NCBI GenBank assembly: GCA_905221605.1
Contig: CAJNDS010000480.1
Coordinates: forward strand, 186,001-250,000
Length of the DNA stretch: 64,000 nucleotides
Direction of reading: 5' to 3'
DNA from: Symbiodinium natans
Lineage: Eukaryota > Sar > Dinophyceae > Suessiales > Symbiodiniaceae
Part shown: one piece after another, positions 43,701-56,141 of the stretch
Numbering within the stretch: position 1 is the first letter of the stretch
Layout: each line of letters begins with the position of its first letter
Notes under the pieces: model-generated
Seen by the model: only the letters and a program-made list of their open reading frames with translations
What the model was told of the DNA's origin: nothing
Databases searched by the model: none
Position numbers and translations under genes: made by a program

Positions 43701-44907
43701 GTTTACGGGGAAGCTCCACCCCTCGGCAAAAATGCAAACTATGAAAAGATTAGGAATGGAAGTATCCTTCGACAGGGGAAGGGCTTGGTTGTGTGCACTT
43801 GCGCCACGATTTCGTATAGCTGGGCGCAACGATATGGATTGTGCCATGGTCAAGCCAGCATCGCTTCTTCTGCATGCAGGGGATGAGATGCAGCCCTCAA
43901 CCCGTTGAGTTGGTGTAGGGAGAACCGAGCCAGGGCGCGGAGAAGCGGAGTGCGGGCGCTGTCGGCCCGGTCGAGGCACTGGCGTTTTGGGGCGCCTGCT
44001 TGGAGTCGTGCTACTCATTGCCGGCCGGATCCCGTTTCTAAAGGACTCAGGGCCTGGAGGTCAACAGCAAGGCTCAATAAGGCTCAACAATTCTCCTCCT
44101 CAGCAGCAACAACAACAGCAACAACAACAGCAACAACAACAGCAACAACAAGAGCAACAACAACACAACAGGCCCCTCGCCGCTGCAAAGGGTTGAAAAA
44201 ACAGTGTTGGGCGATCAAGCAGCAGTTCATTCCGCGGATTCTTATTCTGTGGAGGTCCCGCCGTCGAAACGGCCTCGGTCACGCCACTTCAGCTTTTATT
44301 AGAAGTTGCAAGGTGCAAGCCCAGACCTGTCATGCCCTGGCATGGTTCAGCGTTGCTCTCGACACCGAGGTCAGAGCAACACACCGAATGCGGCGAGCGC
44401 GGCTGGAAGTTCTGGAGAGCATCGTGACCGGGCAGCGGAAGCAAAAGTGGTCCGCACAGTTTCTTCAGTCTGCACAGTGTGCTCTCCGAGTTCTTTGGAT
44501 TAAGTTCGGCAGTGCTCCAAAATTGTTGAAGCTTGCGCATTCTCGGTTTGCACCTTGGCTCGATCATTTGTGTACTTTCGACCGTCGGCACACTCCATCA
44601 GGTCAAAGCGGACATGATAGGAGCGCTCAGCAAGCTGCAATGTCTCATGATGTAGCCGTCAAGCAATGTGAGGCACAAGCTCCTTTAGTTGCAGCCATAT
44701 ACACACCCCTCCTATCTACTCGGGACCTGAAAATCTCATCTGGTCCTCGAAATCGGTGTTTTGAAGGCAAGCATGGTCGGACCTTCTGGACATGGGAAGA
44801 AACCATGTGTTTTGACCCTAATTACTGGGATGGATGGGCTCAGAGAACCGGTCGGTGCCCTTAGCACTTGCGCGCTGTGTGAAATAAGAATCCATACATG
44901 CGCCGCC
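43701..44907. other. Stretch between PP2C and histone deacetylase genes
   Basis: Contains a CAG/CAA trinucleotide array at 44100-44172 (polyglutamine or polythreonine depending on frame). A 319-codon frame spans it but its text is arginine-rich and repeat-driven, so I do not call it a gene. Confidence 0.4.
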
Positions 44908-47900
44908 ATGCCGGAAGCCGGGCAAATAGCTGCAGGCGTTGGACCGGAGCCTGCGGAGCCTGCGGAGCCTGCGGAGCCTGAAGGGCTGGCAGGTCCTCAT
45001 GCCAGTGCTTCCAGCACCTCCAGCACCTCCGCTCAGGCTTGCTCAAGAGCCTGCGCCACGAAATCGTGGCTGGAAGCGAATAACTTGCGGGACTCGCAGG
45101 GCTGCGTTGCACTGGTCAGTGATGAGGCTCTGCTGCTTCACGCAGGTCCAACCAATCATCCTGAAAGACCAGCGAGACTTGCAGAAATACTGAAGCAGCT
45201 GGACTTGTCAGGCTTGCAATCGGCATGTACGAAAGTTGCATCCCGAGAAGCAACCAAAGAGGAGTTGCTGCGGGTTCACACGGAGAATCACATCGAGCGT
45301 GTGTCTAAATCTTCTTCAGCTAAGAAGAAGGGCAAGGACTGGGGATTGCTGCTTGGCTCACTGGCCTCTTTATTTCGTTCTTTCATTCTTTCTTTCTGTC
45401 TTTCTTTCCTTTTCCCCACCCTGGGTGTGGGGTTGTTAGATTTTAAACTCAACTCTTCTCCTCTCTTCTCCTCGCCCGGTCTACTCCTCGCTCATCCCTG
45501 GAGTGCCCAACCCCAAAGTGTCGCTTGGAGTGCCCAACTCTAGAGTGTCCCTGGAGTGCCCAGCCTTAGAGTCTCTCTGGAGTGCCCAAACGAGAGTCCA
45601 AGTCCCCGGAGTGCCCACCCCCAGAGTCTCCCTGGAGTGCCCAACCCCAAAAGAGTCTCCGCCAATTCCCAACCCCAAATTCTCTTTGGAGTGCCCAACC
45701 CCAGAGTGTCCCCGGAGTGCCCAGCCCCAGAGTGTCCCTGGAGTGCCTAACCCCACAGTGGGTGGGGATGTTCGAAGTAACATAATTTGAATGGATGCAA
45801 TTGCATTTGGCTTCACCTGATCCTGCTGACCTGTCAGGCCATTCGGGCTGGACACCTATGCAAATGAGCACACGCCTCATTGCGCGGTCCTCTCAGCCGG
45901 CTGTTTGCTGGCATTGGTCGACCACTGCTTGAATGACACCGCCACTGAACGGTGCGGCATGGCAGTGATACGTCCTCCTGGGCATCATGCCGGTCCTGAG
46001 ACAGCATCGGGCTTCTGCATGTTCAACAATGTAGCTGTGGCTGCGCGACACGCTCAACGAGAACATGGACTTGAACGTGTCGCCATCATTGATTGGGATG
46101 TGCATCATGGGAATGGAACCAATGACGTGTTCGCCGAAGACGACAGCGTCTTATTCTTCAGTCTTCATAGATATGACAGCACTTTTTTCCCCGGGACAGG
46201 GTATGCAGAGGATGTCGGAAAGTCCGATGCAAGAGGCTACAACGTAAATGTGCCTCTCGACAAAGGGTTTGGGGATCTTGATGTCGCGTATATCATGCGC
46301 CGCATCCTGAGCCGGTGGAGTGTTTTCATGCGTTTGTCAGACGAGAACTTGTGTTGGTCGTCGGCTCACACGTCACGTCGGTGTGACACTCTCAGGCTAC
46401 TTGATCTGCCCTGTGGTGGAAAAGTTTGCGCCGCAAGCCATCTTCATCTCGGCTGGATTCGACGCTGTGCAGAGCTCATGTGCACTGTGGCAGTGCCCAA
46501 CCCATTGTGAAGTTTACGGGTAAACAGTTTGCGAAGCTCAAGAGGCCGACTTTGACATGTCGTTAAAGGCATGAGTGTGTTAAGCTTGAGTTGAGGTGCG
46601 CGATCAAGGCGACAAGAGCAGCCACATACAAAACGAGCCGTGATGATAACACGATACTTATTGTTTTCAATACCCCGGTGGTGTTTCGGGGGCGGCTTGA
46701 AGGTCAGTTGCGCGGCGGAAGCGGGTGCCCTTCATCCGCTGGCTTCAGAACTGTAAGAAGCCCCGAAACTTACCACAGCTGTCCTGCAAATCATTTACTC
46801 CAAGCGCAGTGCGCGTCTGCATTTCAGCTAAGGGCTGTTCTTGCTGCTTCTTAAAAAGTGGACCCCTTCAAGCACAACCTCCGTACAAAGTGCGACGGAG
46901 GAATGTAGGTACCATGAGTTACCGGCCGCGAAACTCGAGAAGCCTTTCGTGACGTATGGAAGGAAAGCGTGAAGGGGAGCGCCGTTGCAAAGCGCAGGTG
47001 TATCATGGCAACGAAAAAGCCATGAATCTCGGGCCACATGTGAGGTATCCATGACAAGAGCCATGGCCCTGCGTAGAGCTGGTTCTGGTGCCACGGGGCA
47101 ACCAGATGTATGGCCAACCACCAGAAGTGCAAGAGTGCGCGCACTTGTTGAGAGAGGAGGTGCAGGTGGCCACACAACAAAGACGATTTCAAGCCAACTT
47201 GGCTGATAGCTTCGTGCAGGACTCTTTGGTGACCCAGCGACCTACAAGCAATTGTGATGTCGCTTGAAACAAGCGTCAGGGGGTGCCCAGAAATCAGTCT
47301 TCAATTCAGTTGCCTTTCGATTTTCATCATGCCGATTCGACACCGCATGCCCTACAATGGAAGATAAGACGGTAATGCAGCGCGTTGCGTTTTAGTTTTG
47401 GATGCTTCTTCTTAGTTGTCTTAGCTGTAGGCATTCGCTCTGAAGGACGTGTCATGTACATGACTCCTGGGAGACTCGTTGCGTTTGTTGTGGCGCTTTC
47501 GCCAAGGTGCGAGGTGATCCTCTTGGGGACTGTCGTGTCAGCCCAGAAGGGTTTGGCTGGACAGCATTGTGACAGTATGTGTCGGAGCAACTGTATCCTT
47601 CTTAGTCTTGCAGTGGGACAAAGACATGAAAGGGGGCACGAGAGTTCACTCTGCAGGATGACTCGTTGCCTGTATCGTCTGGCCCGACACTACTGCCAGG
47701 ACAGGGGCAGAGCCGGAAATTGTGGTGGAAGTTGGGGGCAGCTTCGACTTGCTTTCACGTTGAAGCCAGGGCCGGCTCTTCCTGGCCCTGGAGGGCGGCT
47801 ACAACCCTGACCTCATCGCGCAACTTGGCTCAGCTCAAAGGCACAAGCAGTGCCATGCACGCGCTGTGCTCCAAGGCAGTGCACAGTGGAGCTGCAAACT

Positions 47901-48003
47901 CGGACCTTTCCGACAAGTCTCTCCGCGCAGATGGTGCATTCATGCTCACCCCCAGGTGTGTTCGCACACTGCTGGAAGAGGTCCACGACCTCGCAGGAGA
48001 CTT
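44908..48003 (+). CDS. Class II-type histone deacetylase
   Basis: Zinc-dependent lysine deacetylase of the arginase/deacetylase fold. The first exon (44908 to about 45323) has an ATG, an Ala/Pro/Glu-rich start, then NHPERPARL and LLRVHTENHIERV. The second (45838 to about 46314) holds the core: LDTYANEHT, RPPGHHAGP, GFCMFNNVAVAAR, DWDVHHGNGT (46091-46120, zinc ligands D and H, catalytic histidines), and FFPGTG. Then 46396-46471 (FAPQAIFISAGFDAV, third zinc ligand), 47657-47701 (MTRCLYRLARHYC), 47770 to about 47822 (GRLFLALEGGYN), and probably 47956-48003 (CVRTLLEEVHDLA). All catalytic motifs are present, so it is likely active. An exon between 46471 and 47657 must be missing from my reading. 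The first intron contains a dispersed repeat. Confidence 0.95.
45412..45789. repeat. Dispersed repeat unit, copy A (in deacetylase intron)
   Basis: Begins TTCCCCACCC and near its end has GGGTGGGGATG, so the ends carry 9-base inverted TCCCCACCC/GGGTGGGGA. The middle is a 26-27-base minisatellite around GGAGTGCCCAACCCCAGAGT. Copy B at 50486-50830 shares both ends, the GTGGGGTTGTTAGATTTTAA block and the minisatellite. Confidence 0.85.
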
Positions 48004-48053
48004 GAGACATGAAGCAGTGGATGGTGAGCAGACTAGAGGGCATTGATGGGGAG

Positions 48054-48720
48054 ATGGCGAGAGAGAGAGAGAGAGAGAGATCGACATAGTGTCACGCCGA
48101 CCTGACAGAAGTGCGCTGGTCGCTGTGGTCTCACTGGACCTGACTGACTCACCCTCGGGCGCGCTTCGAGCGCGGGGGGGCACCCCTAAGCCCAGCAGAA
48201 GAAGAAGAAGAAGAGATCGACATATCGTACCACTGACTACCCCAAAACGGGGGCGCGCGAACAGCACGGGGGGCTTGCTCCTCATGTCCAGAAGAAGAAG
48301 AAGAAGAAGAAGAAGAAGAAGAAGAAGAAGAAGAAGAAGAAGAAGAAGAAGAAGAAGAAGAAGAAGAAGAAGAAGAAGAAGAAGAAGAAGAGAGAGAGAG
48401 AGAAAAGTGCGAAGCACGGCGCCTCACGAGGGGGATCCAAAGCGCGGGGGTTGCTCGCCAACAAGGCGGGAAACTACAGCACCAGACCCAACCGACGCAC
48501 AGTCCCCCTCAACCTTTCTCACGCACGCACCTGACTCAGCCTCGGGCGCGCCCAGTGCGCGGGGGGCTTGCTCCTCATGTCCAGAAGAAGAAGAAGAAGC
48601 AGAAGAAGAAGCAGAAGAAGAAGAAGAAGAAGAAGAAGAGAGAGAAGAAGAAGAATAAGAAGAAGAAGAAGAGAAAAGTGCGAGATGTGACGAAGCAGCA
48701 GACAACAAGAAGAGAAGAAT
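48054..48720 (+). repeat. GA and AAG microsatellites with a duplicated module
   Basis: A GA run (48057-48080) is followed by two modules in which GGGGGGCTTGCTCCTCATGTCC (starting near 48268 and 48565) leads into long AAG arrays (48290-48390, 48583-48700). The module itself was therefore duplicated with its microsatellite. The arrays produce poly-Arg, poly-Glu, poly-Lys and poly-Ser frames that are not genes. Confidence 0.9.
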
Positions 48721-48927
48721 AAGTTGTTATTATAACAGATCCAAAGAGAACAGAGCAAGCACGTTGAGACGAACGCCGAGAAGATCAGGTATAAGTTCAA
48801 GAACCTGGCGGGGGAGCAAAGTTGAACCAGCCGGCCACACCATTGGCGTGGAGAGACCTGGTTCGGATGAAGAACAGCAAGCGAGGAGATCAGCATCATC
48901 CCCTACCAGACCACGGCAACACGAAGA

Positions 48928-49638
48928 GTGCAAGTTCGACAAGATGTAGGCGCGCAGCAACGTCAAGGGAGGAGGCTTCCGATGACCAAGGGGAAACAGG
49001 GCGCGATAAAGGCAGCAGCAACCATCATGGCAAAAATGCGTCAGGAGGGGGCGAGAAACCCAAAAAGCTTTGCAGATGACGGGCAAAGAGCCGCGGACGC
49101 AAGAGACAAGGCAGATAGAAGCAAGCAGACATTGACGAGACAAATCGGCCAAAGTAAGAGCAGCGCCACCTCAGAAGCCCAATACAGAAGCAGGGGGAGG
49201 CACGGACGGCAACAAAGTCATAAGCGCCGAAGCACACAGAGAGCTAGGACGGAAGCGGCCAAACCCAACATGCCAGGACCAAACATCAGTCAGAACGGTC
49301 TTGCAGAACAGGCCCTTCGAGAAGCGAACGGAAGCTTGCGACAACAACGCTGTGAGAAATGGAAACGGAAAGCCGCCGTAAAGAGGAGAAGGGAAAGACA
49401 GAGAGGGAGTGGGAGCTGGGGCCTGGGCCTACCTGCCACAGCTCTTAACAGTCAACCGAGGGGTCCCGAATACCGGAGCAGGCATCAGCTGGGGGGCTCT
49501 GCCCCCATGCCCCCAAGAAAGAAAGAAAGGGAAAGCAACACAAAGGAAGAAATTCGGCAACTATCTGCCCTCAAGTCGAGAAACGTGGATACAACTAGCA
49601 GGCCCGTGCTCGCATATGTGCTATCTACGACAATCTGA
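48928..49638 (+). CDS. Unassigned polar open frame next to microsatellites
   Basis: A 236-codon frame rich in Arg, Lys, Gln and Ser with no recognised domain. It immediately follows the AAG-rich modules and may be part of an unrecognised repeat element. No supporting exons or homology seen; chance coding is as likely. Confidence 0.15.
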   Translation: MQVRQDVGAQQRQGRRLPMTKGKQGAIKAAATIMAKMRQEGARNPKSFADDGQRAADARDKADRSKQTLTRQIGQSKSSATSEAQYRSRGRHGRQQSHKRRSTQRARTEAAKPNMPGPNISQNGLAEQALREANGSLRQQRCEKWKRKAAVKRRRERQRGSGSWGLGLPATALNSQPRGPEYRSRHQLGGSAPMPPRKKERESNTKEEIRQLSALKSRNVDTTSRPVLAYVLSTTI

Positions 49639-49639
49639 G

Positions 49640-52600
49640 GACTGTCGGGGACAGCAACTGACCTCGCAATTTAGCACCAAAGCTGGGAGCGAAAATTCTT
49701 TGGGGTTTTGGCCTGCGAGTCCTTTTTCCTGACATGGCCTTTATGCAAACAGGCGAGCAAAACCATGTGCGCAGAGGGAAAGGGGCGGTCTGCCTCTGCT
49801 CTCTTCATCTCTCCATCCTTCTCGTGTCTTCACGCCTTGGAGAAGAAGAGTCGGCGAGACTCCCATGATCCCGTGGCACAGCTGTGCTGGTTTTGTGGCG
49901 GGGAGGACCTGATGCGGACGACTTCGTGCCTCCTGCCCCATCTCCCAGCTGCAGCGTCCCCGGAACGCGGGAGGCTTAAGAAGAACTTGGCAGCCAGAGA
50001 CTCGTCATCAACTCAGCATTTTCAGATAGCCAGTCCGAGGCCGGCAATGATGCCGGCAAGCCTACCACGATTGGGGGACAGCTGACAGCCTAATGGACCA
50101 GAGAAGATTTTGCGACATGTCAGGCTTCGCCTCTTCTTTGTGCATCGCGCACATCCGAGGTGGGAGCACAACTTGGCCAAAGCAACGAAATGCGTTTGCC
50201 GATATGTTTGCAGCTCTTGTGTAAGTTCTGCTATGCAGGCTTCGCGATCTTCGACTCCATCCCTCCAACCCGATGGCACGGCAACAGGAAGCATGACTTC
50301 AGCATCAGAAAAGTGAACCTTGCTAGAGGCACGCCGCCCGCTTCCCCATCACTGAGCAGCAGGAAGGCCGTTGCATGGTGAATTGTTTGCAGAGTTCCCA
50401 CGTGTCGCTGCGTGGCAGGCTCGTGGTCCTGCCAACAAGACTGTTCGAGTTGTGAGGCGCAGAAAGTTGGAGCTGAAACAGCTTATTCCCCACCCTCGGT
50501 GTGGGGTTGTTAGATTTTAAGCTCAACTCTTCTCCTCGCCCGGAACTCTTCTCCTCGCCCGGAACTCTTCTCCTCGCCCGGTCTACTCCTCGCTCATCCC
50601 TGGAGTGCCAACCCCAAAGTGTCCCTGGAGTGCCCAACTCTAGAGTGTCAGAGTCTCCCTGGAGTGCAACTGAGTGTCGCCGGAGTGCCCAGCCCTGTGC
50701 CCAGCCCCAGAGTCTCCCTGGAGTGCCCAGCCCCAACCCCGAGTCTCCCTGGAGTGCCCAACCCCAGAGTTTGCCAGAGTGTCCCAGTCTCTACCAGAGA
50801 GGGTGGGGATGTTCGAAGTCAAATAATTTGTGATGCCTTCCTCGGTTTTCCGTGGGAGTTAATAGGGTTGCGGAGGAGTGAAACTCATGACAACTCACCA
50901 CTTCACACGCTTGTACCTTATCCACCCGAGTATAGATCTAGTTTCTGGTATTGTCGGATAGCCATTGGCTTATCGCATGCAAGCATGGGCGCGTGGAGCC
51001 TGGGGTATCTATGTTGCAATTTGTGGAAGTGCACTGGGTGCACGAGCCTGAACTGGGACACCCCTTTGCAGTGCTGCTTGAAAGCGCGCCGTGCTCCTTG
51101 CAGGAAGGCGACCGAGCAACTCCATCTGCTTCGATTGGAGGTGCCTTTGGCTCCGCAGGGCGATGGCCAAAGCCTTAGCTGCCTTAGCCTTTGAACGGGC
51201 ACATGTTGGACATGTCATGGCAAGATGGAGATGGTGCCAAGGAGCTAGCAAAAGTGCGAAAAGAAATGAGACTCTTGGCCGATAAAGGGCTTGTGCATCT
51301 CGGGCTCCTGAACTGATAGCATACTGATAGCCCACGTCCACGTCAGGCGCCGCAAGCAGCGGAAGAACAGTGGCGAGGAGGACGAAAGTAACGTCATGGG
51401 TTCCTAGTGCAGACTATGGGCCACGCAACCCAGCCAAGACGTCCCAGCCTAACGCAGCTTGCAGAACCCAGAGAAGCCCCCCCCCACCCACTCACTGGGG
51501 ACGTAGGTGAGCCATCTGTGTGCTTTAAACGTAAAGCGGCGAAGTCTAACATTCGGGCCGGGCCTGGGGGGGTTACCCTTTGCATTTTGAAGGCAGTTTG
51601 AGTCAACCGACGTGTTTCGCAGGATCCTGGTGCCTCCAGTGATAACTCGGGATGGGCTATCGTGTCCGCAACCCGAGGTCATGAGTCCATGATATCCCCA
51701 AACTGCGTTGAGAAGTCTGAGGTGCGCTGGAGAAGATGAGTTTGCTTTCAGCCCTGCAGTAAGGCCTGGCAGTGCATGTAACAATCAAGTGCAAAAAGCA
51801 AGCAGCATCCATCTTACTCGTAGCGGGAAGATAATGAGAGATCCAATCATCTAAGCAGATTTTTCTTTCTGAGCTGTTAATGCTCTGCAGGGTCAGCAGG
51901 CAAGTCTCTGGTGGCTCCCAAGCGCACGTGTGGAGAGCTCAGAAACGAGCGGTTAGCTGCCAGAAGCACTCGGTGACCTTTGACGCAGCGAGTGTTCAAG
52001 GCCTGACCTGGAACTTCCGCCTGCCATGCCAGAGACTGACACGGCAGAGACAAAGAAGACCTTGGAGGCTGCAATTGGAAGTCAGGCATCTGATAGTCAG
52101 TATCACAATCCATACCCGGAAGGTGAAGAGCACAACTAATCAAGCTTCCTCTGGCCCATCCAAGCAGCGCCTTGTCTCGTTGTCTGGAGAAGATAATGTG
52201 CAGCATCAATGCAGCTAGCTGTCGCTGGCCCCAGCATGTTACTCGTACTTGCCGAGGAAGAAGAAGTCGAAAAGGAAGTAGCCGGCTTTCGGCAACCTAG
52301 ATCGATTCCGGTTGTAAAAAAGCCTTGCGAGCGAACAAAAAAGACAAAAAGAAGTTCCACCATGTCCGGCACCCAGGCGCTGCTCAGGCTGGCAAGGGCT
52401 GAGCTCCTTTCTTTGCTGCATCAATGGCTCAAGCTTTGGCGCAGCAGAGTAAGGCTCAGCGTGCGGGCAAGCACAGCGCCACTGGTTTATGTATCCTGCA
52501 ATTAGAAAGTGGTCAGATTTTGTCAGAGTTTGCCAATGCGCGAGCAACGCTACATGCAAACTGCAGACCTTAGACAAGAGAGATCACGCTGCTTCCGTGT

Positions 52601-53399
52601 GACCACTTCCCGAAATTCGTTGGTGCTTGCACCTGGAAAGCCACGGTCGGCCGGATACTCTCCACGCCCCTGAGTTGCAGTGGCCTGCCCATCTTAACCG
52701 TGGTTTCAGTTCTCGCGTGTCGAGAGTTTCCGAGCCTTGAGGTCAGCTCACCGCCATGGACCGAAAGCGCATGAGCATCGGGAATGTCACGGCCCCGATT
52801 GTGGGGACCCGATCGAGCGGCACCACGGAAAGGGAGGCCCTCCGCACCGTCGCAACTTGGGTTTGGTCAAGTTTGGTCACTTCAGCCTCGTCTTTGTTTT
52901 GCAGGCCGGCATCGCAGAGGCGCTATGAGATGCGAATGCAAGACCCCAGTAGAGCCTTTGGTGCTGTGAAGTGTGTGCCCCTTGTACTGAGCCTTGCAGG
53001 TTTTTGAGCGCGCAAGAGAAGAGAAGACTAGAGCAGTTTATGCCGGCACCTCATCGAGTCTTGAGGCCATAAGGAAAACTTGGCTTTTTATTGGCTCCGA
53101 CCAGGATTAAGTTGAACACAGCAACAATGTCCTCCGTGCGCCTCAGTGTGCACAGATTGCCCAGGTGACATCCATCACCGACAGAGACCTCCAAGGCCGT
53201 CAGAGCTTTGCCGAGAAGGACCCCCCACATACCCACAGCCCACAAAGCGTGCACTGACACTCACTGCTGGTTTAGGGTTTAGGGTTTAGGGAGGGCTGCC
53301 CCCAGGACAGGATCGTCCTTGTTCCGCCAGGCAGCGATGAACAGGCTGAAAGCTTGTGTAATTTGTTTGCCCTTCTGCCTGTGATGCTTCTTGGAATGC
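49640..53399. other. Stretch without an assured gene before the second PP2C
   Basis: Apart from the dispersed repeat (50486-50830), I see only small exon-like pieces, notably 51203-51316 (37 codons: MLDMSWQDGDGAKELAKVR and on, ending in a stop) and the start-like MDRKRMSIGNV at 52756. Neither has a family I recognise. A short TTTAGGG run lies at 53270-53290. Confidence 0.4.
50486..50830. repeat. Dispersed repeat unit, copy B
   Basis: Second copy of the unit at 45412-45789: same TTCCCCACCC start, same GTGGGGTTGTTAGATTTTAA, a tandem CTCCTCGCCCGGAACTCTT addition, the same GGAGTGCCCA minisatellite, and the same GGGTGGGGATGTTCGAAGT...ATAATTTG end. Confidence 0.85.
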
Positions 53400-56141
53400 A
53401 GGAGATGGAAGATTGGGTAAGAGCAACGGTTGGATATGGCTGCAGAAAGGGCTTGAAGCCAGAGAGCCCTAACCAGGACGGGACATGCCAGCCTTTTCTT
53501 TGTTGTTTCTCTCGGTAATGCTCCTCTGCTCGTGCACGTCAGGACAGTTTTTCCTTGGTTGTGGTGGAGAGTGATTTTGCATCTTGCCCGGCTGTTCGAA
53601 CGTACCGAAAGCTACACGAGTCACAAGTCAGCAGCTGGAGCGCCCGTTTGCAAGGCAATGTACGGCGTTTATGATGGCCATGGTCCAGCAGGTCATGACT
53701 GCTCGGACCTGTCCTTGAGGCGCTTTGGCCTGCCGAAAGTGACGTCTCAGAGTTCACCAAATGGAGAGCAGGAAGTTGTGCAGCGCCTTCTTGAACGACC
53801 CGGATCGTGAAAAGGATCCAGGGGCCGTCCTTACCAAGGCCGGAGTTCGAATCTGCTCTCCCCAAATTTGCCCCACACTGCCGAACTCCCTCGGGAAGCC
53901 GAGCTCTTGCTACTTGTTCCCACCGTGTTCCCTCTTGTTCACTCTGTGTTCACTCTGTGTTCGCAGATGCCAGGTTTTCCTCGAAACTCAGGAGATCCTG
54001 ATGAAGCAAGGACAGTTCGACACGAGCGGGACAACATGTACGATAGTGCAGCGTGGCTTCGATGTCTCCACCTTTTTGGCCCCCCCTGCCATTGTGTATT
54101 AGTATTGATGTTGCAAGACGAACAAGCAGCGCGGAAACCTGAAGCCACGAAATGCTTGCTTGAGCATGCGTGGCGAAGAGTCCTGACGGCCTTCAGCAGC
54201 CAGCACAGCTACGCAAGGTATCACGACAGGAAGTTGGACAAGCTGACCATTGCGCATGCGCCTGCGAAGCAGCCAGTTTGATCACAGTTGCTTTGGTCTG
54301 TTCTCGCTCGTTGTCAGGTTGGTGACAGCAGGAGTGTTCTTGGGAAAAAGAAAGATGACGCATCGCCGTGGGAGAGTCTGGAATTGACAACAGATCACAA
54401 ACCAGACCTTCCAAAAGTTGGGTGCTTAGCTCTTGCCGCGTTGAGGAGTGCCCATCAATGTCAGTACCGCCCGTTGCTAGGAAAAAGCTCGGATAGAAAG
54501 CGCTACTCCTCCTGGTCGCGTGGTCTTTGACGGCTGCTTGGCCGCAAGGTGCAGACTCGGGTGCTTGGCTGTTTGACATAGTGCGAAAGTTGCTAGCCTG
54601 AATGCAATGCAACTTTGAGACATGTCCCCCCCGTCTTTGGCAAGAGATGAAGCAACAGTCCCAGAGTGTGGCCTTAACCCACTCTGAAGACGTTGATGGC
54701 ATGGGAGCCCGCACCTTGGTAGACCCTAGTCCAAACCTTCTTTCCCACTGTTTTAGGGCTTATCCATCTGCGGGCTAAATCAGCATCGAATCGTTCACTT
54801 TCAAGAATGTACAAGTCTTCGGGCGTGCTTCAAGGGCCCAGTGTGCGCCCAATTTTTTCGGGGTTTTGTTGTGTCTGAGGTTTTGAGTGACTTCTTTGCA
54901 GGGCGCGAGATTCGTGTTCACTTGTGCCGGACATTGTATCTTAAAGCTCGAACTGATTGGCCTTTTTGACAATTTGAGGCTACTACAACCACCGCGTGTT
55001 TGCACAGAACGGCATGTATCCAGGCGGGTTCAATGGTTCAACGGTCCCACTTTCACATCAGTTTGTAGTGGTTTATCTCATTCCACGGCAGGTCTCAATA
55101 TGTCGCGTGCGTTGGGCGACATCGTTGCGCACAAAGAGGCGGCAAGCTCACGTCATGACTTGTGTGCTGACTTGTCATTATTCTTGTGAAGGGGTCGTGC
55201 CATTGAGAAACATACATTGTTAAAGGCTCAAAGTCAGAGCGCAAGCCCGAAAGAAGTCTTCGACCTTTCTTAAGAAGTGTGTGAGGCCGGACTCACAGCC
55301 GAGCCAGACGTTTGTGTCATTGACCTCAAAGCCGTGGCCATAGAATGACTCCGCAGTTATCTGAAGTTCTACGATCATTAGACATACTTGTTTCTGCTGG
55401 TCATTTAGGCAGAGCGCGAGAAGTATTCCAAGCTGGTCTTACTCGTTTGCACAGATGGCGCCACCTTGCTGCAAAGCGTTTAGATGGGTCTGACAAATCT
55501 CGACCTTGCTAAGCAGATGTTCAAGAATTCGAGCGTTCAAAGACTCAAAGATCCAAGCAGCTTCGCTGAATTAGGAGAGTTTAGGCTGCTTGCTTGTGTG
55601 TGTTGACGACGTGAGGTTTGGGAGTTTATTCTGAACAAAGAGGCTGGACATGAGAATTCCGCATAGAGCTCTGTTGCTGACACACTAGGGTCCTTTTGGG
55701 GCCCCTTATACAATACGGCACAGACCCTAGTTTTAGGAGGACCCATGGGCCTGCATCCTGCCTGGTCTAGGCCATCGGAATGGTACAGAAGTTTCCGGAC
55801 TGCCAACAGGCATGGCTCCCATGTGACACACCCAGCTGAGAATTTACCGGAGGGTTTAGGGCTAGGGTATGCAGCATGCCTGCATCTTTTGTTTTGCTTC
55901 TGCTCTTTTATGGGCCTTGCAGGGCATTTTATTGGTTTGCTGTCGTGCTGCAAGTGCTGGGCGGTCAGGCAGTCGACAGACTGATGAAGGAGAGTTGGGA
56001 TCGGTGGATGAAAGACTCAGACAATGTGACGCTCTCAGGGCTGTTGCAAACTGTGGTTTAGGACCTTATGTCGCCTGCTGTGCGCCACAATGCACTCAGG
56101 AAATTACTGACGATATCACGGCAATGCTGGTGAACTTGTAG
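53400..56141 (+). CDS. PP2C-family phosphatase, plant/protist GHxxS type
   Basis: Exons in PP2C order on the + strand: about 53400-53493 (VGYGCRKGLKPESPNQD), 53543 to about 53578 (DSFLVVVESDF), about 53657-53715 (MYGVYDGHGPAGHDCSD, first metal aspartate), 53974 to about 54053 (FDTSGTTCTIVQ), about 54205-54270 (DKLTIAHA), 54318 to about 54419 (VGDSRSVLG, LTTDHKPDLP), about 54995-55030 (RVFAQNGMYPGG), 55091 to about 55140 (GLNMSRALGDIVAHKEA), about 55279-55335 (LTAEPDV), 55412 to about 55460 (LVLLVCTDGA), 55969 to about 56026 (AVDRLMKESWDRW) and 56100-56141 (EITDDITAMLVNL, stop TAG). At least 12 exons with mostly cag acceptors. All metal-binding aspartates of the family are visible. The start codon is not fixed. 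Confidence 0.95.

Noticed and set aside
43905..44864. 319-codon frame with a triplet repeat
   Set aside because: Composition is repeat-driven and arginine-rich, without domains; the CAG/CAA array keeps all frames open.
45481..45880. Minus-strand frames with repeating GVGHSRETLG-like units
   Set aside because: They are translations of the dispersed minisatellite inside a deacetylase intron.
53763..53861. tRNA-like layout: GGAGAGC at the 5' end, GTTCGAAT loop and GCTCTCC at the 3' end
   Set aside because: The T-stem does not pair when the loop is placed correctly, no A-box or cloverleaf fits, and the stretch lies between exons of the PP2C gene.
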